Assembly: GCA_963795335.1 (NCBI GenBank)
Contig: CAWCHI010000001.1
Location: forward strand, 434,001 to 498,000
DNA: 64,000 bases
Direction: 5' to 3'
Origin: Trebonia sp963795335
Lineage (GTDB): Bacteria > Actinomycetota > Actinomycetes > Streptosporangiales > Streptosporangiaceae
The notes under the pieces are model-generated. The model was not told where the DNA came from. It worked only from the letters and a program-made list of their open reading frames with translations, and did not search any database. The position numbers were made by a program, and so were the translations under genes. The stretch's first letter is position 1; every line of letters starts with the position of its first letter. Shown piece after piece: positions 53,269-62,636 of the stretch.

Positions 53269-53597
53269 TTCGCCGCCAGCGCTTCGGACAGGCTCGCGTG
53301 GACCGGGATGACCTTGCCCACGCCGATCAGCTGCAGCACCCGGCGGACCGAGGTGTCGGGCGCGATCGCCAGCCGCATCCGCACGTCCCGGGCGGTGGCG
53401 TTCTCGTTGGCGTGCATGATCGCGTGCACGCCGGAGGAGTCGCAGAACACCGTCCCGGTCATGTCGGCCACCACCGTGCTCACGCCGGGCCCGAACGCCG
53501 CGGTCAGCTGCTCGTAGACCTGCTCGGCGTTGGTGACATCGATCTCGGACGGCAGCTCCACGACGACCGGGATGACCTGCGCCGCCTGATCATTCAT
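53265..53597 (-). CDS. STAS-domain anti-sigma factor antagonist (RsbV/SpoIIAA-like)
   Basis: 110 residues: VVVELPSEIDVTNAEQVYEQ, VVADMTGTVFCDSSGVHAIM with the phosphorylatable Ser pair, and LQLIGVGKVIPVHASLSEAL. A likely substrate for the nearby serine kinases and PP2C phosphatases, and the usual last step that frees a sigma factor. The ATG at 53597 has AGGAG nine bases upstream. It is convergent with the phosphatase gene. Confidence 0.87.
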   Translation of the reverse strand: MNDQAAQVIPVVVELPSEIDVTNAEQVYEQLTAAFGPGVSTVVADMTGTVFCDSSGVHAIMHANENATARDVRMRLAIAPDTSVRRVLQLIGVGKVIPVHASLSEALAAN

Positions 53598-53669
53598 GAT
53601 CTGCCACTCCTGCCGCAAACGGCTCTGGTCTTGCCGCCCCAGGGTACCGCGCCGAAGGCCCGGCTCCGG

Positions 53670-53771
53670 TCACAGGCCTGTCACCAGCACCGAGGCCGGT
53701 TGCTCGACCGTGAAACGGTGCCGGATCAGCGCCGGCTCACCCGCCGCCAGCGTCACCGACCAGCTCAGCCC
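53670..53771 (-). pseudogene. C-terminal stub of a DUF4139-type gene
   Basis: In a second frame inside and after the psuG end, the minus strand reads GLSWSVTLAAGEPALIRHRF, then TVEQPASVLVTGL and a stop. This has the shape of the final strands of DUF4139 (mucoidy inhibitor MuiA-like) proteins, which end in a valine-rich VTGL. Nothing of the remaining protein is present. The match is from memory and short. Confidence 0.4.
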
Positions 53772-54684
53772 GCCCGCAGGCGGACCAGGCGGCCGCGATC
53801 TGGGCGGCCAGGGCGATGTTGCCGCGGGCCACCTCCAGGTTGACGGCCACGCTGGCGCCCTCGGTGGCTCGCTGCATGTGCGCCAGCAGGTACGGGGTGA
53901 CCGCCTTGCCGCGGACGCGGTCACGGCCGGCCGCGGCCAGGGCATCCGCCAGCGCCTGGTCGTGCACGGCCGGGTCGAGCTGCGCCTCGGGCGGCAGCGG
54001 GTTGGCGACGAGCAGGGCGGCGGTGTCGCCGAGCTCGTCCCTGGCCGCCATGACGGCCGCGATCTCCGCGGCCGACTCGACCCGCCACTCCAGCTCCTGG
54101 CCGGAGTCGGTCAGGTAGAAGGCGGGGAAGCGGCTGGTCCGGTAGCCGACGACGGTCACCCCGAGGGTTTCCAGCCGCTCCAGGGTGGCCGGGATATCGA
54201 GGATCGACTTGACGCCCGCGCTGACGATGGTGACCGGGGTGCGGGACAGCACCGTCAGGTCGGCCGACTCGTCCAGGGACTCGGCGAAGCCGCGGTGCAC
54301 GCCGCCGAGGCCGCCGGTGGCGAAGACCCGGATGCCCGCCCGGGCGGCGAGGGCGGAGGTGGCGGCGACGGTCGTCCCGGCGGTGCGCCCGCCCGTCATG
54401 GCGAGGGCCAGGTCGCGGCTGCTGACCTTGATCACGTCGTCCCCGAGGGCGATGCGTTCCAGCTCGGCCTCCGTCAGGCCGGCCTTCGGCACCCCGTCGA
54501 TGACAGCGATGGTCGCCGGGGTGACTCCCGACCTGGTCAGCAGCGCCTCGAACGACCGGGCGGCCTCCAGGTTGGCGGGCCGGGGCAGGCCGTGGGAGAT
54601 GATCGTCGACTCGAGCGCCACCACCGGGCGCCGCGCGTGCAGCGCGTCCCTGACCGCGCGTGAGAGCTCTGGTACGTCGGGCAT
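53737..54684 (-). CDS. psuG: Pseudouridine-5'-phosphate glycosidase
   Basis: A 315-residue PsuG, which reversibly splits pseudouridine 5'-phosphate to uracil and ribose 5-phosphate. VVALESTIISHGLPRPANLE, TPATIAVIDGVPKAGLTEAE, KVSSRDLALAMTGGRTAGTT, VFATGGLGGVHRG and ILDIPATLERLETLGVTVVG are diagnostic. The ATG at 54684 is preferred over an upstream frame that overlaps the trpB2-like gene's leader. No pseudouridine kinase gene is next to it. Confidence 0.93.
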   Translation of the reverse strand: MPDVPELSRAVRDALHARRPVVALESTIISHGLPRPANLEAARSFEALLTRSGVTPATIAVIDGVPKAGLTEAELERIALGDDVIKVSSRDLALAMTGGRTAGTTVAATSALAARAGIRVFATGGLGGVHRGFAESLDESADLTVLSRTPVTIVSAGVKSILDIPATLERLETLGVTVVGYRTSRFPAFYLTDSGQELEWRVESAAEIAAVMAARDELGDTAALLVANPLPPEAQLDPAVHDQALADALAAAGRDRVRGKAVTPYLLAHMQRATEGASVAVNLEVARGNIALAAQIAAAWSACGRAELVGDAGGG

Positions 54685-54790
54685 GTCACCGACCATACCG
54701 GCGGACGCGGGAACTGGCCCGGCGCGGCGTAAGGTGCCGATCATGTGCGGGCCCGGCCGGCCCGCTGCCAACGGCCAACCGGAGGACCTC

Positions 54791-56158
54791 GTGACCGAGC
54801 GGACCAAGTTCATCCTCGATGAGTCGCAGATACCGGCGCAGTGGTACAACGTCATCCCCGACCTGCCCGCGCCGCCCCCGCCGCCGCTGCACCCGGGCAC
54901 CGGGCAGCCGGTCGGGCCGGACGACCTCGCGCCACTGTTCCCGATGGAGCTCATCCGCCAGGAGGTCACCACCGACCCCTACGTCGACGTCCCGGGCGAG
55001 GTCCTCGACGTGTACCGGCTGTGGCGGCCGACGCCGCTGTTCCGGGCCCGGCGGCTGGAGAAGCTGCTGAACACCCCGGCCCGGATCTACTACAAGTACG
55101 AGGGGGTGTCACCGGCCGGGTCGCACAAGCCGAACACGGCCGTGCCGCAGGCTTACTACAACGCGGTCGAGGGCACCAAGCGGCTCACCACCGAGACCGG
55201 CGCCGGGCAGTGGGGCAGCTCGCTGGCGTTCGCGGCGGCCCAGTACGGGCTCGACTGCGAGGTGTGGATGGTGCGCGCCTCCTACGACCAGAAGCCGCAC
55301 CGGCGGACGATGATGCAGACCTGGGGCGCGACCGTGCACCCGTCGCCGTCGCGGGTGACCCAGTCCGGGCTGAAGGTGCTGGCCGACGACCCGGACTCGC
55401 CCGGCTCGCTCGGCATCGCGATCAGCGAGGCGGTCGAGGCGGCGGGCGGGTCGGCCGAGACCCGCTACGCGCTCGGCTCGGTGCTGAACCACGTGCTGCT
55501 GCACCAGACCGTCATCGGCCAGGAGGCGGTCGCCCAGTTCGAGCTGGCGGGCGAGGCCGGCCCGGACCTGATCGTCGGCTGCACCGGGGGCGGGTCCAAC
55601 TTCGCCGGGCTGTTCTTCCCGTTCCTGCGGGAGAAGCTGGCCGGGCGGATGAACCCGGTGATCCGGGCGGTAGAGCCGGCCGCGTGCCCGTCGTTCACCC
55701 GCGGCCGCTACGCCTATGACTTCGGCGACACGGCCGGGTTCACCCCGCTGATGAAGATGCACACCCTCGGCCACGACTTCATTCCCGACCCGGTGCACGC
55801 GGGCGGGCTGCGCTATCACGGCATGTCGCCGCTGCTGTCGCACATGTACGAGCTGGGGCTGTTCGAGGCGGTGGCCAAGCCGCAGCGGGAGTGCTTCGCC
55901 GCCGCGGTCACGTTCGCCCAGGCGGAGGGGATCATCCCGGCGCCGGAGCCGTCGCACGCCATCGCGGCGGTGGTGGAGGAGGCCAGGCGGTGCGCCGAGA
56001 GCGGGGAGCCGAAGGTGATCCTGACCGCGCTGTGCGGGCACGGGCACTTCGACATGGCCGCCTACGAGCGCTACCTGTCCGGTGAGATGACCGATTTCGA
56101 CCTGTCGCAGGAGCGGATCGACGCCGCGCTGCGCAACCTGCCCGGCGTTCCCGCCTAA
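54791..56158 (+). CDS. trpB: TrpB2-type tryptophan synthase beta-like protein
   Basis: 455 residues. TERTKFILDESQIPAQWYNV is the TrpB2 N-terminus; LWRPTPLFRARRLEKLL, the PLP lysine Lys113 in EGVSPAGSHKPNTAVPQA, and ETGAGQWGSSLAFAAAQYGL follow. VGCTGGGSNFAGLFFPFL binds the PLP phosphate. TrpB2 enzymes make tryptophan from indole or phosphoserine independently of TrpA; no trpA is nearby. The GTG at 54791 has GGAGG six bases upstream. Its TAA overlaps the convergent amidase stop. Confidence 0.92.
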   Translation: MTERTKFILDESQIPAQWYNVIPDLPAPPPPPLHPGTGQPVGPDDLAPLFPMELIRQEVTTDPYVDVPGEVLDVYRLWRPTPLFRARRLEKLLNTPARIYYKYEGVSPAGSHKPNTAVPQAYYNAVEGTKRLTTETGAGQWGSSLAFAAAQYGLDCEVWMVRASYDQKPHRRTMMQTWGATVHPSPSRVTQSGLKVLADDPDSPGSLGIAISEAVEAAGGSAETRYALGSVLNHVLLHQTVIGQEAVAQFELAGEAGPDLIVGCTGGGSNFAGLFFPFLREKLAGRMNPVIRAVEPAACPSFTRGRYAYDFGDTAGFTPLMKMHTLGHDFIPDPVHAGGLRYHGMSPLLSHMYELGLFEAVAKPQRECFAAAVTFAQAEGIIPAPEPSHAIAAVVEEARRCAESGEPKVILTALCGHGHFDMAAYERYLSGEMTDFDLSQERIDAALRNLPGVPA

Positions 56159-57739
56159 GAGGTCAGGCGAGCAGGTGACGCGGGGGCGAGCGAGGCGCGG
56201 AGCTCCGGCGTCTGACGGCCCCGCGTCGCCTGCTCGAAGGCGTAGCCCAGGGCGAGCAGCCGCGGCTCGCTCCACCGGGGGCCGAGGAACGAGACGCCGA
56301 CCGGGAGGCCGCTGACGTAGCCGTACGGGACGGTGACGGTGGGCCAGCCGGACACCGCCCCCGGCCGCGAGGTGCCGAAGACCGAGTGGTCGCCGAGCAC
56401 GTAGTCGGTCAGCCAGGCCGGGTTGGCGGTCAGCGAGAAGATCGCGTCCAGGTTGTGCTCCAGGGTCGGCGTTTCGACCGCCGATCCTGGGCCAGCGAGC
56501 CGCGCCGCGCTCGCGCAGCTCCAGGTAGACCGGGTCGGCCAGGTCGCCGCTGGTCGCCTCCGCCGCGTGGAAGATCTCCTGGCCGAACCGGGCGAGCACC
56601 CGGTGGCCGCGTTGCGCTCGTTGAAGTCGATCAGGTCGGCCAGTGACCCGGGCGGCTCCAGGCCCGCTGCCGTCGGCGAACGCCGCCAGGTAGTCGAGGT
56701 AGCCGTTGATGCCGTGCTTGAACTCGTAGTTCAGCGCCTCGAACTCGGGCTCGGTGACCTTGTCGATGTCGGGCAGCTCGACCGGGTCGACCACGACCGC
56801 GCCGAGGGTGCCGCAGGCAGTCCGACGGCCACGTCGAGCAGTGCCTCGGTGGCGGCGCCGGCGCTCGCGGAGGCCGCTCGCCAGATGCCGACCCGCGCCC
56901 CCTCGAGCGCCCCCGCGTCGAGGAACCCGGCGTAGTCGACCAGGTCCCGGGTGGTCGGCCGCGCTGTCCTCCGGGTCGGCGGCGGCGAGCACGGAAAGCA
57001 GCGCGGCGGCGTCGGCCACCGTGGTCGCCATCGGGCCCGCGGTGTCCTGAGCGAGCGACAGCGGCACGATGCCGCTCCGGCTGACCAGCCCGATGGGTCG
57101 GCTTGACGCCGACCACGCCGCAGGCGCTGGACGGGGAGACGATCGAGCCGTCGGTCTCGGTGCCGACGCCGAGCGGCGCCAGGCCGGCCGACAGGCCGGC
57201 CGCCGATCCCGAACTCGAGCCGGACGGGTTGCGGTCGAGCGCGTAGGGGTTGGCGGTCTGGCCGCCGAGGGTCGACCAGCCACTGGTCGAGCGGGTGGAG
57301 CGGAAGTTCGCCCACTCCGACAGGTTCGCCTTGGCCAGGATGACGGCGCCTGCCGCGCGCAGCCGGGAGACGATGAACGCGTCCGGCGGCCGGGCCCCGA
57401 GCAGGGCCGGGGAGCCCGCCGTGGTTGCCGTCCCGGCCGCCTGCGACGTTGTCCTTGACCAGGACCGGGATGCCCTCCAGGGGCGCGCGGACGGCCCTCG
57501 CGCCAGGCGGCGTCGCTGGCCGCGGCCGCCTCCAGCGCATCCGGGCAGACCGCGATCACCGCCCCCAGGAAGGGGTTCACCTCGGCGATGCGGTCCAGGC
57601 AATGCCGGGTCAGGTCGGTCGCGCGGAGCTGCCCGCTGGCCATCGCCTGCCGCAGGCCAGCGGCCGACGCCGCGGCGATATCGGTGCTCGCCGCCACAGG
57701 CCACGGTGCCAGGTCGGACGAACTAAGGAAATCCGGCAT
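56155..57739 (-). pseudogene. Amidase-signature family gene broken by many frameshifts
   Basis: Pieces of one amidase (about 525 residues if repaired) are spread over three frames: MPDFLSSSDL start, PLEGIPVLVKDNVAGG, VILAKANLSEWANFRS, NPSGSSSGSAAGLSAGLAPL with the Ser-rich signature, GTETDGSIVSPSSACGVVG, LAQDTAGPMATTVADAAALL and the C-terminal YGYVSGLPVGVSFLGPRWSE. At least six shifts separate them and no stretch exceeds about 130 residues. The family hydrolyses amides, including indoleacetamide-like ones. True decay or a run of sequence errors are both possible. Confidence 0.75.
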
Positions 57740-57808
57740 GCGGGAAGGATAACGAATTAATAGCGGTAAAGAAACCGGATGCCTGCGCAGTGAATGCACC
57801 GCAATAGT

Positions 57809-58563
57809 TTAAGAACGCTTACTGTTCTCGATCTGCTCGCTGAGCCTGGCCGCCGCCGCGCGCACCTGGCCGAGCAGCTGCTCCTGCGGCGCGGCCGGCG
57901 CGCGCACCAGCGGGGACGGCACGGTCAGCGCGGCGATGGTGGCCTGCCCGTCGGTGACGGCCGCCGACGCGGCCCAGACGCCGCGGTCGATTTCCTCCTC
58001 GCTGGTCGCCCAGCCGCGGGCGGCGACCCGGGCGACGGACTCCTCCAGCCGGGCGGCCGCCTCCGGGTCGGCCTGCGCGAGCGGCGCCAGTAATTCCTGC
58101 GCGCTGGCGTGCGGGCAGTCCCGCCAGCAGCACCCGGCCGCTCGCGCCGCGCACCAGCGGCAGCGGCTGGCCCGGCTCGAAGGTGGCGCGCAGGTGGTGC
58201 GGCCGACTCGACCCGGTGCACGCAGACCGGGACCCGCGCGATCAGCCGGACGAAGATCACCGTCTCGCCGCACTCCTGACCAGGTCGCGCATGACCGGGT
58301 CGGCGAGCTCGATGAGCGCTCGGCTGCCTCGGCGGCGCGGGCGAGCGAGATGAGCCGGGCGACAGGTGATAGGCGCCGCGGTCGTCGCCGATCAGCAGGC
58401 CGGTGTCGCGCAGCAGCGCGATATAGCGGTACATGCTGGGCAGCGGGATGGCGGTGAGCTCGGCCAGCTCCCTGGCGGTCAGCGTGTGCTGCGCGGGCGA
58501 GAAGGCCTGCAGAACGGCGAGCACCCGGCGAGCGCCCTCTGCGCCGGGGCGGGTGCCGGGCAC
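57809..58563 (-). pseudogene. IclR family regulator broken by frameshifts
   Basis: The DNA-binding part is intact in one frame (GARRVLAVLQAFSPAQHTLT, then PLPSMYRYIALLRDTGLLIG). RLISLARAAEAAER and VIFVRLIARVPVCVHRVESA are in other frames, and the C-terminus ARLEESVARVAARGWATSEE in another. At least four shifts. It lies 69 bases upstream of the amidase on the same strand and may have controlled it. Confidence 0.7.
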
Positions 58564-58732
58564 GTGCGCATCGCTCCCTGGGCGGCTCGGGGAGCTGAAT
58601 GAGTGGCCACTGGACTCTTTCGCAGCTATTCACAATGTGACGGACGCGACACGATAACGATAAAATTCCTGGACCGTCAAGGCAGCCTTCCGATACTTGA
58701 CGTGAAATCTGGGACAACGCCGTCCCGGGGGC

Positions 58733-59663
58733 TTACACGAGCCAGGTGACGTGGCCGACGAGCAGCGCGTAGCCGATGAAGGCGACCGCGTCGATGAGCG
58801 TGTGCGCGATGATCATCGGCGTCGCCCGGCGCCAGCGCAGGAACAGGGTGCCGAAGATGACCCCCATGACCGCGTTGCCGACGAAGCCGCCGAACCCCTG
58901 GTAGAGGTGGTAGGAGCCGCGCAGCGTGGCGCTTATCGCGATCGCGTACGCCGGGACGGACGCCGAGCCGCCGCAGCCGGGTCAGCAGGTAGCCGGTGAC
59001 CAGGACCTCTTCGAGCAGCCCGTTCTGCAGCGCGGACAGCAGCAGCACCGGGTAGCTCCACCAGACGCGCGGGCTCGTTCTCGGCGACGACGTTCAGCGC
59101 GAGCCCGACTTGTAGGCGATGAAGTACAGGCCGAGGCCGCTGCCGCCGATCAGCGCGGCCAGCCCGGCGCCGCGCAGGAGGTCGCGCCGCGGCTGGGTGC
59201 GGTCCACGCCGATCGACGGCAGCGTCGTCGCCCGCGGGCCAGCAGGTAGAACGCCAGCACCACGGGGGCCACGCCGGAGGCGATGCGACACCAGCTGCAG
59301 GAACAGGTCGAGCAGGGGGCGGCCGGGCGCCTGCGAGCCGTTCAGCGTCACCGACTGCGACGCCAGCGAGTGGTGCGCGGTCAGCGAGCCGATCAGCGAG
59401 ACGAAGGCGGAGACGCCGCTGGCGCCGAGCGAGACCGCGAAGACGGCGAAGATCTCCCAGCGCAGCAGCACCCGGTCGCGGCGCGACAGCTCGGGGCTGT
59501 CATCCGGGCGGGTGAGGTCGAGCCAGGCGGTGAAGCGGGCGAGCCGGGCGCCCGTGGCAGGCATGCGGCCTTCCGCGCGCCCGTTGCGATGGCCGTCCTT
59601 GCCATCGGGCGCGCCCCCGGGGGGCACGGGGGGTCGCTCCCCCGGGCGGCTAACCGCGTCCAT
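58733..59663 (-). pseudogene. CPBP-type intramembrane metalloprotease gene with frameshifts
   Basis: N-terminal membrane segments (WEIFAVFAVSLGASGVSAFV, GLAALIGGSGLGLYFIAY) are in the first frame. The Abi/CPBP core LLSALQNGLLEEVLVTGYLL lies in a second, and SYHLYQGFGGFVGNAVMGV and PMIIAHTLIDAVAFIGYALL, the other two conserved motifs, in others. At least three shifts. The restored end is VGHVTWLV, stop at 58733. CPBP proteases process prenylated or other membrane substrates. Confidence 0.72.
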
Positions 59664-59696
59664 GTCGCCGCCGAGTCTATGTCCGCTGGCTGAGCG

Positions 59697-59975
59697 TTAC
59701 CTGAACAGACCCTGAGTAGCCAGGAGCGCGTCGAAGTCGCCGTCCTGGGCGCCGCCGATCAGCGCCTCGATCTCGGCCCGGGTGTAGATCAGGGCCGGGC
59801 CGTGCGGGTCGGCCGCGTTGCGGACCGCGATCTGCCCGTCGGGCAGCAGCGCCATCTCAACGCCGGCGTCCCCCGTGTCGCCGGGCCCCGTGTCGCCGGG
59901 CGAGCCGCCCGCCAGCCGCCAGTGCAGGTCCGGCAGCTCGCTGGCCGGCATTCCGTTGTAGACCCGGTCGGCCAT
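59697..59975 (-). CDS. DUF397 family protein
   Basis: 92 residues: MADRVYNGMPASELPDLHWR, then VEMALLPDGQIAVRNAADPH and GPALIYTRAEIEALIGGAQD. DUF397 proteins are small partners of the Scr1-type XRE regulators and nearly always sit next to one, as here (11 bases downstream). A Gly/Asp/Thr insert (GDTGPGDTGDAG) replaces the usual short loop. Confidence 0.92.
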   Translation of the reverse strand: MADRVYNGMPASELPDLHWRLAGGSPGDTGPGDTGDAGVEMALLPDGQIAVRNAADPHGPALIYTRAEIEALIGGAQDGDFDALLATQGLFR

Positions 59976-59986
59976 ACGCGTCCCTT

Positions 59987-60872
59987 TCAGATGTCCTTGA
60001 GCACCCCGGTCAGGATCTCCCGGGTCTGGTCGGGCGAGGTGCCCGCGACCGAGAGGCGCTCCATCACCGCGGCGTAGCGCTCGACTTCTTCCGGCTTGTC
60101 AATGTAGTGCGCGCCGGTCAGGTACTCCATGTAGACCACGTCGGGCAGGTCCGTCTCGGGGAACCGCATGATGGTGAACGCGCCGCCGTCGGCCGCGTGC
60201 CCACCGTACCTGAACGGCATGACCTGCAGCGTGATGTTGGGCTCGCCGACCAGGTCCATCAGCCGCTCGATCTGCGCGACGTGCACGTCGCGGCCGCCCA
60301 TCGGGCGGCGCAGCGCCGCCTCGTCCATGATCACCCAGTAGCGGGGCGGGTTGTCCCGGGTCAGCAGCTGCTGGCGGCCCATCCGGAGCTGCACCCGGCG
60401 CTCCACCTCGTCCGGGTCCATGCCCGGGCGCGCCCTGCAGATGATGGCCCGCGCGTAATCCTCCGTCTGCAGCAGGCCGGGCACGAACTGGACCTCGTAG
60501 ACCCGGATGAGCTGGGCGGCCTCCTCGAGGCCGACGAAGACGTGGAACCAGTCGGGCACCACGTCCTGGAACTTCTGGTACCACGGGGTCGCGTTCGCTT
60601 CCCGGGTGAGCTGGATCAGCTTCTCCCGCTCGGCCGGGTCGGCTACGCCGTAGAACTCGAGCAGGTCGGTGACGTCGCGCTCCTTGAAGGAGACGCGGCC
60701 GAGCTCCATCCGGCTGATCTTGGAGCCGGAGGCGCGGATGTGATACGCCGGCGTCGTCACGCGACACGCCCGCGCCCTCACGGAGCCGGCTGAGCTGGGC
60801 ACCCAGGAGCATCCTGAGCACGGTGGGACCGCCTGCGGGAGCGGCGCCCCCAGGCGCACTAACACTCAACAC
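59987..60872 (-). CDS. XRE family regulator with DUF5753 domain (one frameshift)
   Basis: About 290 residues after repair. (GTG at 60872) VLSVSAPGGAAPAG, then VLRMLLGAQLSRLREGAGVS. A shift near 60,749 (apparent extra G) leads to YHIRASGSKISRMELGRVSF, the recognition helix. DUF5753 follows, with VFVGLEEAAQLIRVYEVQFV, PGLLQTEDYARAIICRARPG and ITLQVMPFRYGGHAADGGAF. Scr1-like regulators with DUF397 control development, metabolism or defence in actinobacteria. The GTG has GGAGAGGGG upstream. Confidence 0.88.
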
Positions 60873-61150
60873 GGTCCCCTCTCCGGTGATCACGGCTCGC
60901 CGGTGTCCCCAATCACCAGCGCTTTCGCCTCATCACGCTGCATCCGCACACTTAGTCTGCACGCTCGCTCCGCACATGCATGCGTTGGCGACGCTGCGAT
61001 GATATCGCGTGCCGTGTCGGTACACGAGTTTCTGCCAATACTGAGAAGACGGGACACAATGGGACAAGCGGCCGCTTACCCCGCGGTGCGGTGCTTCATG
61101 CAGATCAGCAACTATGCTTCGTGTGTCAGCGCGCTACGTTAGGGCAGCCC
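60873..61150. promoter_or_regulatory. Divergent intergenic region of the XRE regulator and a membrane protein
   Basis: No gene seen. GCGAT-GAT-ATCGC (60996-61008) is a 5+5 dyad about 125 bases from the XRE start and a possible autoregulatory site. AT content is higher than in the neighbours. Confidence 0.3.
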
Positions 61151-61706
61151 ATGTTGAAGACATCCCCCGGTGACGGCACCGCCACTCTGGCCGGCCTGGA
61201 GAAGAAGCTCACCGGCAGCGTCCCGGACGACGCGGAGATACCCCGCACGGTGCGCCGGGCGGTCCGGCTGATGCTCGCCGGCGGTGCGACGACCCTGGTC
61301 GTGGGCCTCTTCCTGATCATCGCGACGATCATCGACAAGAACGTCCTGACCGACTCCAGCGGCAAGAAGCTGAGCAACGGCGAGTTCACCACCGGCGTCA
61401 TCGGCACCGCCGTCACCTACATCATCCTGATCGTGATCTGGGTGCTGATGGCGCGGTTCAACCGCTCCGGGCGCGGTGTGGGCCCGGATCCTGGCCTCGG
61501 TCTTCGCCGCCATCTCGACCTACGACACCTACAGCCTGGTCAGCTCCCTGACCAAGGGGATCGACATCACCGTGGTCGGCATCGTCTACATGGTCGGCAC
61601 GATCGCCATCTGGGCCCTCGGCGTGCTCGCGATCGCGATGCTCTGGCGCGGGGAGTCGAACGACTACTTCAGGGCTCGCACAGCGGCCCGCGCCGCGGCT
61701 CGTTAG
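61151..61706 (+). CDS. Four-helix membrane protein of unknown function (one frameshift)
   Basis: About 184 residues after repair. Hydrophobic segments: LMLAGGATTLVVGLFLIIAT, GVIGTAVTYIILIVIWVLMA, RILASVFAAISTYDTYSLV and GIVYMVGTIAIWALGVLAIA. The shift lies near 61,480, where RFNRSGR should run into VWARILAS. The end is basic (RARTAARAAAR). I recognise no family. Confidence 0.65.
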
Positions 61707-61753
61707 TCACACGGTACATCTCGCGCCTCAGAAAGCCCCGTGCCACGGAAAGT

Positions 61754-61772
61754 GCCGTGCGCCTTGCACGGC
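61754..61772 (+). terminator. Hairpin downstream of the membrane protein
   Basis: GCCGTGC, loop GCCTT, GCACGGC: a seven-base-pair stem 48 bases after the stop, with no T run. A weak terminator candidate. Confidence 0.35.
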
Positions 61773-61912
61773 CGTTGTCGGTTCCTCTGGATTTGCAACT
61801 CGCAACCGCGGATTCCGCGCACCCCTCTGGACTAATCAGTGCCGCTGACGTAAGTAGGACAGTGAGCGGACTGGCAGCGGTCTGGACCTTACCTGGGAGG
61901 GGAGCCGGAGCC

Positions 61913-62578
61913 GTGGCACACGCATGGATGCCGGAAGCAAGTCGCATCCGGGCGGACACGGACGGCGGTCCCCTGATTGGCGGCGCGCCCCGCGCGGTAT
62001 GGCTGACCCTCGGCACCGCCCCCGGCGCCGTCTCGGTCCAGTCGGCCGCCCAGCGGCTGATCAGCGAATGCCGCCCGTGCCACCTCATCTGGGACCCCGC
62101 CAGCGGGGACGTCGCCCAGCTCATCTCCGTGCTGCGGGCCGGGCGGGCCCTCGGCGCGGCCGACCACCTCGACTGGGCCCCCGGCCGGACCCGGGCGTCC
62201 CCCGACAACGTCAACGCCCAGGGGCGGGTCTGCGTGCAGATCGGCGTCCTCGGCCACCCGCGCGACCCGTTCACCAGCAGCGCCCTGGCCGGGGTGGAGG
62301 CGATCGTCAGCTGGCTCGACTCGTGGGGGGTGGCCCGCCGCTGGCCGTCCGGCCGCCCCGAGGGCTACCGCGACGCGGTGGCCGGCCTGGTCTCCGGGGG
62401 CAAGCGCAGCCGCGCGCACTGGGCCCGCGGGGGCCACTTCGGGGCCTCCCAGGTGCCCCGGTGCGACAACGCCGGCCCCGGGGCGATCGACACCGACCGC
62501 ATCACCGGCCCGCACGGGCGGCGCTCGCGCGGGCTGGTGGCCTCGCGGGCGCAGGCGGCGCTGCCGATCCCGGCCTAG
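61913..62578 (+). CDS. Conserved actinobacterial protein, possibly amidase-like
   Basis: 221 residues. The region AAQRLISECRPCHLIWDPAS (about 45-64, His57) and the later RGGHFGASQVPRCDNAGPGA are arranged a little like the zinc ligands of N-acetylmuramoyl-L-alanine amidase or peptidoglycan-recognition domains, and VNAQGRVCVQIGVLG sits between them. The match is loose and I would not assign activity. No signal peptide. The GTG at 61913 has GGAGGGGAG upstream. It precedes orn by 58 bases. Confidence 0.6.
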   Translation: MAHAWMPEASRIRADTDGGPLIGGAPRAVWLTLGTAPGAVSVQSAAQRLISECRPCHLIWDPASGDVAQLISVLRAGRALGAADHLDWAPGRTRASPDNVNAQGRVCVQIGVLGHPRDPFTSSALAGVEAIVSWLDSWGVARRWPSGRPEGYRDAVAGLVSGGKRSRAHWARGGHFGASQVPRCDNAGPGAIDTDRITGPHGRRSRGLVASRAQAALPIPA

Positions 62579-62636
62579 CACGCGGCGGAGCAGCCCACCC
62601 GTTCTGGACAATGGTTTTTGCCTCTATCTTGTATGA

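Noticed and set aside
54185..54790. A 200-residue N-terminal extension of the TrpB2 protein
   Set aside because: It is antisense to psuG and Ser/Arg-rich; the GTG at 54791 has a strong ribosome site and starts the family sequence.
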